Shown here: positions 1 through 5,340 of the stretch, in pieces
Position numbering within the stretch: the stretch's first letter is position 1
Layout of the letters: each line of letters begins with the position of its first letter
Source: Gammaproteobacteria bacterium
GTDB taxonomy: Bacteria > Pseudomonadota > Gammaproteobacteria > Coxiellales > Coxiellaceae
NCBI GenBank assembly: GCA_022600315.1
Contig: JAHZKQ010000193.1
Span: 1-6,856, forward strand
Direction of reading: 5' to 3'
DNA: 6,856 nucleotides
Translations under genes and position numbers: made by a program
The notes under the pieces: generated by a model
What the model saw: the letters and a program-made list of their open reading frames with translations, nothing else
The model's database searches: none
What the model was told of the DNA's origin: nothing

Positions 1-508
1 ATGTATTGTCGTGGTTCCTTATTATGAGGATGGAGGTTGTCATTGTTACTGGGACCAGTGATAACTCGCAGCTTTTGTTTGTTTCGTTGGGAAGTAGGTG
101 GTAGTCCATATAGAGCTTATTGAAAATATCAGGAAATACTTTGCGTGCCGCATTCCAAACTAGATTTTCATATTGTGAAGTAGATTTTTGTTTTCTGATA
201 TGTAGCTCGTGGGTATTAACTAATTTACTTGGCGCCGCAATAACACTGCTGGCGTTACCAATACCGGCAATTATTTTTGCTTGTTGAATAGTTTTTGCTA
301 GTGCTGCAGTTTCGTCGAGGTTGTTTTCAGCCAACGTATCATTGCTAACGGTTGTCATAGTAAAATGGCTGAGTTGTGGCGCAGCAGGGTTGCCATCGAA
401 TTGGACTAAAATAACTGAGCCAGGATCAAGGTCCAATCCGACATGAGTCGTTTTGCTTAAGCCAATCCAGCCTTGTAGTTGTTGCAGGTTAAATGAAATT
501 GCCACCAT
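1..508 (-). CDS. pilM: PilM, type IV pilus inner-membrane alignment protein (partial, C-terminus off left edge)
   Basis: An open frame of 169 codons runs from an ATG at 508 to the left edge without a stop, so the gene is cut there and only about half of a usual PilM (about 350 residues) is visible. The start follows AAGGA by about 5 nt; a GTG is the next codon. Residues 13-18 (GWIGLS) and 23-38 (VGLDLDPGSVILVQFD) match the PilM opening, where an actin-like phosphate-binding loop normally reads like GIDISSTSVKLLEL. Residues 115-140 fit the later 'E-x-YIPYPLEEV-x-DFEV' region, here WNAARKVFPDIF followed by YMDYHLLP. PilM is a cytoplasmic, actin-like ATP-binding protein that holds the PilN tail and links the motor to the PilNOPQ complex. 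The sequence is divergent: the loop has Asp-Pro where Ser-Ser is usual. The last 15 or so visible residues are not recognisably PilM. pilN, pilO, pilP and pilQ would be expected beyond the edge but cannot be seen. Confidence 0.8.
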   Translation of the reverse strand, partial: MVAISFNLQQLQGWIGLSKTTHVGLDLDPGSVILVQFDGNPAAPQLSHFTMTTVSNDTLAENNLDETAALAKTIQQAKIIAGIGNASSVIAAPSKLVNTHELHIRKQKSTSQYENLVWNAARKVFPDIFNKLYMDYHLLPNETNKSCELSLVPVTMTTSILIIRNHDNT

Positions 509-540
509 TGCTTCCTTGCAAATCTATCTTTAGGATAATA

Positions 541-563
541 CATTAACTATAATGTAGTTAATG
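541..563. repeat. Perfect 9-bp inverted repeat in the divergent promoter region (possible operator)
   Basis: CATTAACTA (541-549) and TAGTTAATG (555-563) are exact reverse complements around the spacer TAATG. The site is the only sizeable dyad in the short region between pilM and fimT, and both candidate -10 hexamers sit within it. It could bind a dimeric regulator controlling both directions. No U-tract follows on either strand, so it is not a terminator. The regulator is unknown. The region is AT-rich, which makes chance more likely than it would be in GC-rich DNA. Confidence 0.55.
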
Positions 564-574
564 CAATGACTCAA
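546..574 (-). promoter_or_regulatory. Putative sigma-70 promoter for pilM
   Basis: Reading the minus strand, TTGAGT (569-574, 4 of 6 to consensus) is followed after exactly 17 nt by TATAGT (546-551, 5 of 6). This would start transcription near 540, about 30 nt before the pilM ATG. The -10 lies inside the inverted repeat at 541-563. The assignment rests only on motif match and position. Confidence 0.5.
548..553 (+). promoter_or_regulatory. Putative -10 element for the fimT-pilT operon
   Basis: A perfect TATAAT lies about 48 nt before the fimT ATG. No convincing -35 is found 16 to 18 nt upstream (the 525-530 hexamer is TATCTT), and there is no extended -10 TG. A strong -10 without a -35 is common at activator-dependent promoters. 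The element shares bases with the opposing -10 of pilM, so the two promoters may exclude each other. Confidence 0.35.
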
Positions 575-600
575 GAAACCTTAATTTGAGGGAGTGGAGC

Positions 601-1095
601 ATGCAAGGCAAGGATGCAACGGGAATTACACTCATGGAGACCTTGGTGGTGCTCGCTGTGATTGGAGTGAGTGCTGCCATTGCCGCACCTATTTATGTTC
701 ATTACGTAAACAGAAGTCGCCTTAAAGCCGCTGCCGAAGGTTTTTATCATGCGCTTGAGCAGGGTCGAGATGAGGCCGCTAAACGTCAGCAGAATGTCTA
801 TGTTAATCTTCAATCTGGCAGTAATTGGTGTTATGGCATCATGGCAGCAGATCAATGTGACTGTAGTGTGGCAAGTTCGTGTAATATTGCTCAGGTCGAT
901 GCTAGTGCGCATGATGGCGTTAGCATGACCTATAGTGGCTCAGCAAACTTCAATTACTCTTTTGTGCGTGGTCAGGCCAGTGAAAGCGCTAGCGTGACCT
1001 TCACGAATGGCGCCGGTAGCATTTCAGTTGAATACAATCAAGGTGGCCGTGTTAAGATTTGTGCCAGCAATATGGCGGGGTATTTGGCATGTTAA
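601..1095 (+). CDS. fimT: FimT/FimU-like minor pilin (GspH family)
   Basis: A 164-residue type IV prepilin. The ATG at 601 is preferred because GGAG ends 6 nt upstream; an in-frame TTG at 586 would only lengthen the leader by 5 residues. The leader MQGKDATG is cut by the prepilin peptidase after Gly8, leaving mature Ile+1 and the conserved Glu+5 (residue 13), followed by a hydrophobic helix to about residue 29. The rest fits the FimT/GspH fold: an amphipathic helix with basic and acidic residues around 38-63, then Ser/Thr/Asn-rich beta strands. Six cysteines (77, 86, 88, 94, 154, 164) suggest disulfides in the periplasm. Near the end, residues 149-154 read GRVKIC, resembling the C-terminal GRxR element reported for DNA-binding FimT. 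It should join the tip initiation complex with PilV, PilW and PilX. It is the first gene of the plus-strand operon, and its stop overlaps the next start. FimT versus FimU naming is not settled by sequence alone. Confidence 0.88.
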   Translation: MQGKDATGITLMETLVVLAVIGVSAAIAAPIYVHYVNRSRLKAAAEGFYHALEQGRDEAAKRQQNVYVNLQSGSNWCYGIMAADQCDCSVASSCNIAQVDASAHDGVSMTYSGSANFNYSFVRGQASESASVTFTNGAGSISVEYNQGGRVKICASNMAGYLAC

Positions 1096-1739
1096 ATCGG
1101 CGTGGTTTTACCTTGATGGAATTTTTAATCGCCATGACTGTGAGTGTGGTCGTTGTTGCTGGGTTGTGGAGTTTATTTTATGTGGTGACTAGGCACAGTC
1201 GTAATACCTTGTCGATTGGTCGCTTGGATGGTCAATTACAATTGGTTTTAGCGAGTATGACGCGTGATATTCGTCGGGCGGGTTATTGGGCCAATGCAGG
1301 GACGAGTACCACCAACCCTTTTCAGGATACGGGAACTGATATTCAGGTTAATGGTTCGAACAATTGTTTATTGTTAACTTATGATGCCGATAAAGATGGT
1401 AGTTTGCCTGCAGTGGGTGCTGGTAGTGATGATGAGCGTTATGGATATCGGTTAATGAATAATGCGATTCAATATCGCCCACATGGCGCAGTATTTAGTT
1501 GTACCGCGGCAAGCAGCAATTGGACTGATTTAACGGATCCAAACATCCTCCAGATTACCGCCTTTAATGTGACATTAAATACCGAAAATTTAGATTTAGA
1601 TGGCACAGGGCCTGGCACATCAACTATCAGTGTGCGTAGTGTGACCATTAGTATTACCGGTCAATTAGCCGCCGATACCTCGGTATCAAAAACAATTACT
1701 AAAACAGTGAAGGTTTATAATGACAAATACAATCCATAA
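1089..1739 (+). CDS. pilW: PilW-like minor pilin (GspJ/PulJ family)
   Basis: A 216-residue prepilin starting at ATG 1089, with a G-rich Shine-Dalgarno (GGCGGGG) about 8 nt upstream; a TTG at 1059 is in frame but would give an unusually long leader. The leader MLNRRG is followed by mature FTLMEF, with Glu+5 at residue 11 and a hydrophobic segment to about residue 33. The PilW signature of a basic amphipathic helix is clear at residues 55-68 (ASMTRDIRRAGYWA). Residues 116-130 (ERYGYRL, then AIQYR) match the 'GYRL...aiq.R' strand pair, and 145-158 resemble the 'W..LTDP..i.iT.F' segment. Cys93 and Cys138 may pair. It should form part of the pilus-tip initiation complex with FimT, PilV and PilX. 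It overlaps fimT by 7 nt and pilX by 20 nt, indicating translational coupling. The family is clear; the exact orthologue name rests on operon context. Confidence 0.88.
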   Translation: MLNRRGFTLMEFLIAMTVSVVVVAGLWSLFYVVTRHSRNTLSIGRLDGQLQLVLASMTRDIRRAGYWANAGTSTTNPFQDTGTDIQVNGSNNCLLLTYDADKDGSLPAVGAGSDDERYGYRLMNNAIQYRPHGAVFSCTAASSNWTDLTDPNILQITAFNVTLNTENLDLDGTGPGTSTISVRSVTISITGQLAADTSVSKTITKTVKVYNDKYNP

Positions 1740-2883
1740 TAAATCAACTGGGCGAGGTTTTTCTACTTTGCTGGTTACCATGGTGGTGTTAATTTCCGCG
1801 GTTATTGTCAGTGTATTCACGGCAGGTGCGGTTGTGGTTCGGCAAAAAACGATTGCGAATCGGTTTCATGAGCAGCAAGCGTTTGCGGCAGCCCAAGCGG
1901 GTGTTGAGTATGGAATTGTTTATTTAGATGAAAATAAATCTACTGTAACTGACGGTCAAGTAGTGACGGGCAGTTTAAGTGATGGCAGTAGCTATAGTGT
2001 GCAACTTGATTTTATAGGCGGTACTAATAGTGAAATTGATATTAGTTCTACTGGTACAAGTCCAGGCGGCACAGCCACACATTTGGTTAAACAAAAAGTG
2101 AAGTATACTGAGGCGGCTGGTGGTTCAGCAGCAATCCCTGTTGTGCCAGTGCAAAGCCGGGGTTCAGTAGATATGGCGGGCAATGCAAAGGTAGTGAATT
2201 TATTAAATGATAATACGATCACGCTTGGTGGGACGATTGATTTTAATGGCAACTCAAAAACTACGATTAGTTTGGGTACAGGTTCCGATAGCGGTGGAGT
2301 GAATGCTGATGTGACTCAAGGTGATACGACTTTGGCGGGAATGTCAGATGCTGAATTGCAAACCACTTATTTAGGTGGTTTGATTACGGATATGCAGCCG
2401 AGTGCTGATTTAACTTATAGTAATAGTTCAAATCATACATATAATTCAGAGTTAAATGGCCAGGCTGATAAGGTCATTTATATTACTCAATCTGGCGGTA
2501 AGGCAAAAATTAGTTCTAATACAGTAGTAGGTTCAGCGGCAGAACCAGTAACCATTATTGTCGAAGGTAATTTTGAAATTTCCGGTAATGCCATTGTGCA
2601 TGGCAATGTTATTGTAACGGGTAGCTTGAAAGCCACTGGTAATTCGGTAATTAATGGCCTGGCTTTTGTGCTTTATGGTGCAACCCTGGAAGATGATGCG
2701 GTGACTTCAACCGGTAATAGTCAAATTAATGGCGCACTAATTAGTGGCGCATCGATTGACTCGAAGGGTAATTCTACGGTGACTTATTCTTCAAGTATTT
2801 TAAATAGCACTTTTGCTAAGATTCCAAGTAGTGGCGGTAAATATGGCAAGGTACCGGGCAGTTGGCAAGATTTGGGAAGTTAA
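1720..2883 (+). CDS. pilX: PilX-like minor pilin with an unusual C-terminal beta-solenoid-like domain
   Basis: A 387-residue protein starting at ATG 1720, with AAGG 6 nt upstream. Residues 11-13 (GRG) precede the prepilin cut, giving mature FSTLL and a hydrophobic helix to about residue 40. There is no Glu at +5 (Leu18), as is often seen in PilX/GspK-type subunits at the tip. Residues 41-69 (RQKTIANRF, then EQQAFAAAQAGVEYG) match the PilX N-terminal domain, where a helix of the form 'A..AAeaGle' follows. The family is usually about 170-200 residues, so this one is about double. From about residue 146 to 365 there is a recurring Gly-Asn motif (154, 177, 283, 289, 295, 307, 332, 350) alternating with short beta strands, including TGNSVING and TGNSQING 25 residues apart. 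This looks like a right-handed beta-solenoid. There are no cysteines. Role inferred: pilus-tip subunit with an exposed binding domain. The fold is a prediction by eye. Confidence 0.8.
   Translation: MTNTIHNKSTGRGFSTLLVTMVVLISAVIVSVFTAGAVVVRQKTIANRFHEQQAFAAAQAGVEYGIVYLDENKSTVTDGQVVTGSLSDGSSYSVQLDFIGGTNSEIDISSTGTSPGGTATHLVKQKVKYTEAAGGSAAIPVVPVQSRGSVDMAGNAKVVNLLNDNTITLGGTIDFNGNSKTTISLGTGSDSGGVNADVTQGDTTLAGMSDAELQTTYLGGLITDMQPSADLTYSNSSNHTYNSELNGQADKVIYITQSGGKAKISSNTVVGSAAEPVTIIVEGNFEISGNAIVHGNVIVTGSLKATGNSVINGLAFVLYGATLEDDAVTSTGNSQINGALISGASIDSKGNSTVTYSSSILNSTFAKIPSSGGKYGKVPGSWQDLGS
2155..2814 (+). other. Beta-solenoid-like repeat domain within PilX (residues 146-365)
   Basis: The encoded stretch is rich in Gly, Asn, Ser, Thr, Val and Ile, and poor in aromatic residues and Cys. 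Gly-Asn turns recur every 6 to 25 residues with alternating hydrophobic strand residues (for example VHGNVIVTGSLKATGNS at 293-309). At DNA level, TGNSxING is encoded at 2635-2658 and again, with synonymous and coding differences, at 2710-2733. This points to old internal duplication, not to a recent tandem repeat. Similar patterns occur in bactofilin-like and right-handed beta-helix proteins. Residues 190-250 break the pattern and could be a loop or an insertion. Confidence 0.5.
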
Positions 2884-2887
2884 GCTT

Positions 2888-3319
2888 ATGAATAGAAAAT
2901 ACGGCATGACTTTAATGGAAGTATTAATAGCATTATTTATTATTGCCATTGGGGTGGCGGTGTTGGTTAGTTTTCATGGTGAATTATTGCAAGGAGCAGG
3001 TATTAGTCATCAGCAATCGATTGCGATTACTTTGGCGGAGAAAAAAATTAGCGAATTACAACATTTTACCGTGTTAGATACTACTGTGGGTGCTACCGCC
3101 TATGAAGATCTAACTGCCGGCACTACTAATACCACAGTAAATCATACGACTTATACGGTAACTTGGGCGGTTACTGAAAATACTGCGCCAGATTATAAAA
3201 CCATTAAGGTGACTGTAAGTTGGACTGACCCAAAAAATGTGAGTCAAAGTGTAGTATTAGAAAGTATTGTTGGTAAGGTGGATCCGGATTTGTCTGGACA
3301 GATTATGGAGGATATATAG
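2888..3319 (+). CDS. pilV: PilV-like minor pilin (GspI family)
   Basis: A 143-residue prepilin starting at ATG 2888, 4 nt after the pilX stop, with GGGAAG about 8 nt upstream. The leader MNRKYG is followed by mature MTLMEV, with Met as +1 and Glu+5 at residue 11, then a hydrophobic helix to about residue 28. Residues 44-60 (SIAITLAEKKISELQHF) match the PilV/GspI helix 'A..lAeekieeLr.f'. The C-terminal strands include VTVSWTDPKNVSQSVVLES (108-126), the usual 'v.VtW.d..g..qsv.l.s' ending. There are no cysteines. PilV is a tip-complex minor pilin that pairs with PilW in the initiation assembly. It is somewhat shorter than many PilV proteins, and its placement after pilX differs from the Pseudomonas order fimU-pilV-pilW-pilX. 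Its TAG stop is followed directly by the next gene in the same reading frame. Confidence 0.88.
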   Translation: MNRKYGMTLMEVLIALFIIAIGVAVLVSFHGELLQGAGISHQQSIAITLAEKKISELQHFTVLDTTVGATAYEDLTAGTTNTTVNHTTYTVTWAVTENTAPDYKTIKVTVSWTDPKNVSQSVVLESIVGKVDPDLSGQIMEDI

Positions 3320-3328
3320 CTGTTTTTG
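3307..3328 (+). promoter_or_regulatory. Ribosome binding site and non-ATG start region of the DUF4124 gene
   Basis: A strong GGAGG at 3307-3311 lies in the last codons of pilV. There is no ATG at a usable position downstream: CTG at 3320 is 8 nt away (ideal spacing but a rare start codon), and TTG at 3326 is 14 nt away (long spacing but a commoner start). An ATG at 3374 would remove the signal peptide. Either non-ATG codon keeps the signal peptide intact, adding or dropping two residues. Confidence 0.55.
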
Positions 3329-3883
3329 CGAATTACTATCAGTATTTTTATTAGCTTTGTATTTTTTCTTACAATGGCAACGGCGGCGGTATACCAAAAA
3401 ATCAGTCCAGATGGTAGTGTTTCATTTTCCAATCAACCCAGTAAAAATGGTGAAAGAGTTACTTTACCAAAACTTAATTTATCGAAATCAGCCCCTGAAG
3501 GAGAGCCTGAGAATGCCGCGGTTAAACCAGATTCTAAGTTAAAAGATATTAGCAAGGTCGAGTTAAAAAAATCTGTAGAGATCGGTTACAAAGAGTTTGC
3601 CATTAGCTCGCCCATTAATGAGCAGACGTTTCATAATCAGCGCCAAATTTCCGTGCAAGTATCACTGCAGCCAGCACTGCGTGCTGGCGATAAAGTTCAG
3701 CTTTATCTTGATGGCAAACCCTTAGGCCAACCGCAAGCAATAACTAGCTTTACGTTGAATAATATTAATCGTGGTCAACACCAATTAATGGCGCGGGTAT
3801 TTGATAAAACTGGTCGGACATTGGGTCAAACAGATCTTGTGACTATTTATATTCATTATGCAACTATTCAAGGTAAAAATTAA
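3326..3883 (+). CDS. Exported DUF4124 domain protein with C-terminal Ig-like domain
   Basis: From TTG 3326 the product is 185 residues; CTG 3320 is a possible alternative start. Residues 1-20 form a signal peptide (hydrophobic core ISIFISFVFFLTM, cut likely after ATA), with no lipobox cysteine. Residues 21-50 match DUF4124 (VYQKISPDGSVSFSNQP, then ERVTLPKL; the family pattern is 'vYkw.D..G...ysd.P'). A charged linker (52-85) leads to a domain at about 94-178 with SPINEQTFHNQRQISVQV, LYLDGKPLG and NINRGQHQLMARVFDKTG. This is the 'lDG ... dRG.H.L.a.v.D..G' pattern of an Ig-like fold often found with DUF4124. It probably sits in the periplasm. The function is unknown. Its position between minor pilins and pilT, 12 nt before pilT, suggests a link to pilus work or simply operon hitchhiking. 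Confidence 0.8.
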   Translation: MRITISIFISFVFFLTMATAAVYQKISPDGSVSFSNQPSKNGERVTLPKLNLSKSAPEGEPENAAVKPDSKLKDISKVELKKSVEIGYKEFAISSPINEQTFHNQRQISVQVSLQPALRAGDKVQLYLDGKPLGQPQAITSFTLNNINRGQHQLMARVFDKTGRTLGQTDLVTIYIHYATIQGKN

Positions 3884-3895
3884 TGGAGTTTAACA

Positions 3896-4912
3896 ATGGA
3901 TATTACTGAGTTATTGCAAGTAACTATTGACCGTAAAGCCTCGGATTTACATTTAGCGGTGGGTGAGCCACCAATTATTCGTGTTGATGGTGAGTTAATT
4001 CGCTTAGATAAGCCTGTATTAACCAATGAAGACCTGCACGTGGCCGCCAAGGCAACCATGTCTGAAGATAAATATAATAGCTTGGCTGAAGATCTGGAAG
4101 TTGATTTTAGTACTGAGCTTGAAGGTCAGGCCCGTTATCGGGTTAACTTTTATCACCAAATAAATGGCTTATCGGCAGCATTTCGTTTGATTCCAAATAA
4201 GATTCCGAGTCTATCTGAGCTGCATATGCCTGATACGCTAAAAAAATTATGTGACTTTCGAAACGGTATCGTGCTAGTAACAGGTCCCACAGGCTCTGGG
4301 AAAAGTACCACTTTATCAGCATTGATTAACTATTTAAATACGGAGAAAGATGCACACGAACATATTATCACCATCGAGGATCCGATTGAGTTTGTGTATA
4401 AAGATCAAAATTGTTTGATTGATCAGCGCGAAGTGGGTAAACATACGCATGGCTTTAACCAGGCATTGCGGGCGGCATTACGTGAAGATCCAGATATATT
4501 GCTTGTTGGTGAGATGCGTGACCTGGAAACTATTCGTTTGGCTTTAACGGCTGCGGAAACGGGGCACCTAGTGTTTGCTACCATGCATACCAATTCAGCA
4601 GCAAAAACCATTAACCGGATTATTGATGTTTTTCAAGGCAGTGAAGCAGAGGTTATTCGTACCATGTTAGCTGAATCATTACGGGCAATTGTGGCGCAAA
4701 CCTTATTAAAACGTCCCGAAGGTGGGCGAATTGCGGCACTTGAGTTGATGGTTGCTACGCCTGCGATTCGTAATTTAATTCGTGAGCAAAAAGTTGCGCA
4801 AATTTATTCGGCCATCCAGACAGGTAAACAGCATGGTATGTGTACGATGGATCAAGATATTGAGGAAAAGGTCAATGCCAAGCTTGCTATCGCGCCTAAA
4901 GAGGTAATTTAA
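3896..4912 (+). CDS. pilT: PilT, type IV pilus retraction ATPase
   Basis: A 338-residue secretion-type ATPase starting at ATG 3896, with TGGAG 7 nt upstream. It opens with MDITELL and ASDLHLAVGEPPIIRVDGE, the PilT N-terminal domain. Motifs in order are Walker A GPTGSGKST (130-138), Asp box ITIEDPIEF (158-166), Walker B ILLVGEMRD with Glu206 (201-209), and His box HLVFATMHTNSA (224-235). The PilT-specific AIRNLIRE (290-297) is intact. These separate it from PilB (longer, with a tetracysteine zinc site) and from PilU. PilT forms a cytoplasmic hexamer that powers pilus retraction, and so twitching motility and DNA uptake, acting on the PilC platform. The C-terminal tail is about 6-10 residues shorter than the usual 344-345 residue protein. 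In many relatives pilT stands near the yggS/proC genes; here it ends the minor-pilin operon and converges on pilZ. Confidence 0.96.
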   Translation: MDITELLQVTIDRKASDLHLAVGEPPIIRVDGELIRLDKPVLTNEDLHVAAKATMSEDKYNSLAEDLEVDFSTELEGQARYRVNFYHQINGLSAAFRLIPNKIPSLSELHMPDTLKKLCDFRNGIVLVTGPTGSGKSTTLSALINYLNTEKDAHEHIITIEDPIEFVYKDQNCLIDQREVGKHTHGFNQALRAALREDPDILLVGEMRDLETIRLALTAAETGHLVFATMHTNSAAKTINRIIDVFQGSEAEVIRTMLAESLRAIVAQTLLKRPEGGRIAALELMVATPAIRNLIREQKVAQIYSAIQTGKQHGMCTMDQDIEEKVNAKLAIAPKEVI

Positions 4913-4917
4913 AGTTA

Positions 4918-5250
4918 TTACAATGTGTCAGTAGGCTGATCACCTTTTAAAAACTCATTAATTGCAGCTTCAATAGCGGCGCGGATTTTGTTGGCTTGTT
5001 CATCCTCAAGTTTGATACCAACCCCAGTACGCGTGCTTTCAACTAACATTTTTTTCGGGCTGATCCAAATAACATTGCCGGTAAAAGTAAAATTCTCACC
5101 CTCTGGGATACTAAGCTCTACTTTTACTTCTTGGTTAAGTTCAAAGATTTGGTCGGTAGGGATGAAAATCCCACCGCCAGCTACAAAAGGCATATAGGCA
5201 CGGTAAAGTTCCAAGTTGCTGGCAGGTTTGCATTGTAGTGTGCTATCCAT
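4918..5250 (-). CDS. pilZ: PilZ, type IV pilus assembly regulator (non-canonical PilZ domain)
   Basis: A 110-residue protein from ATG 5250, with GGAAGG about 9 nt upstream. It follows the Pseudomonas PA2960-type PilZ closely in pattern: LYRAYMPF (15-22), GGGIFIPT (25-32), GNVIWISPK (58-66), TGVGIKL (75-81) and a C-terminal PTDTL. Like that protein, it lacks the RxxxR and D/NxSxxG residues that bind c-di-GMP in ordinary PilZ domains. It is therefore likely a protein-binding adaptor (known partners in this family are FimX and PilB) and not a nucleotide sensor. It is cytoplasmic and needed for pilus assembly. In many Gammaproteobacteria this gene sits between holB and tatD. Here it is a single gene converging on pilT, with its own promoter just upstream, which is an unusual location. 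Confidence 0.92.
   Translation of the reverse strand: MDSTLQCKPASNLELYRAYMPFVAGGGIFIPTDQIFELNQEVKVELSIPEGENFTFTGNVIWISPKKMLVESTRTGVGIKLEDEQANKIRAAIEAAINEFLKGDQPTDTL
4925..4948 (+). terminator. Weak candidate terminator after pilT, inside the pilZ 3' end
   Basis: On the plus strand, GTG-TCAG (4925-4931) can pair with CTGA-CAC (4936-4943) around a TAGG loop with one bulged T (4940), followed by C and TTTT (4945-4948). The 7-bp stem with a bulge and only four T residues make it marginal. It would end pilT transcripts within the antisense of pilZ. The opposite strand has no T-tract. Rho-dependent or collision-based ending is equally possible. Confidence 0.25.
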
Positions 5251-5292
5251 TCTGTAAGACCTTCCGGGTTGGTAAAATGAATCAACGCTAAC

Positions 5293-5322
5293 ATTATAAA
5301 ATTAATATGTGACGTCTGGCAA
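5293..5322 (-). promoter_or_regulatory. Putative sigma-70 promoter for pilZ
   Basis: Reading the minus strand, TTGCCA (5317-5322, 5 of 6) and a perfect TATAAT (5293-5298) are separated by 18 nt. A start near 5286 would give a 5' leader of about 36 nt. The promoter lies in the 90-nt gap between the pilin gene and pilZ, so pilZ can be transcribed apart from pilC and the pilin. It is the best promoter match noted in the window. No terminator for the upstream pilin gene was seen in the gap. Confidence 0.6.
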
Positions 5323-5340
5323 TCTTAATCAACTAATTTT

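Noticed and set aside
586..600. TTG at 586 as the fimT start
   Set aside because: The ATG at 601 has GGAG at good spacing and gives a normal short leader. The TTG would place the Shine-Dalgarno inside the gene.
571..912. 113-residue open frame on the minus strand opposite fimT
   Set aside because: It lies fully antisense to a clear prepilin gene, resembles no known protein and spans the fimT start and leader. It is a shadow of fimT coding sequence.
1992..2252. 86-residue minus-strand frame opposite pilX
   Set aside because: It is antisense to the PilX coding sequence, shows no recognisable motif and has low-complexity composition mirroring the plus-strand repeats.
2635..2733. CRISPR-like or tandem DNA repeats in pilX
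   Set aside because: The similarity is at protein level between coils. DNA copies differ and spacing varies, and no regular repeat-spacer pattern exists.
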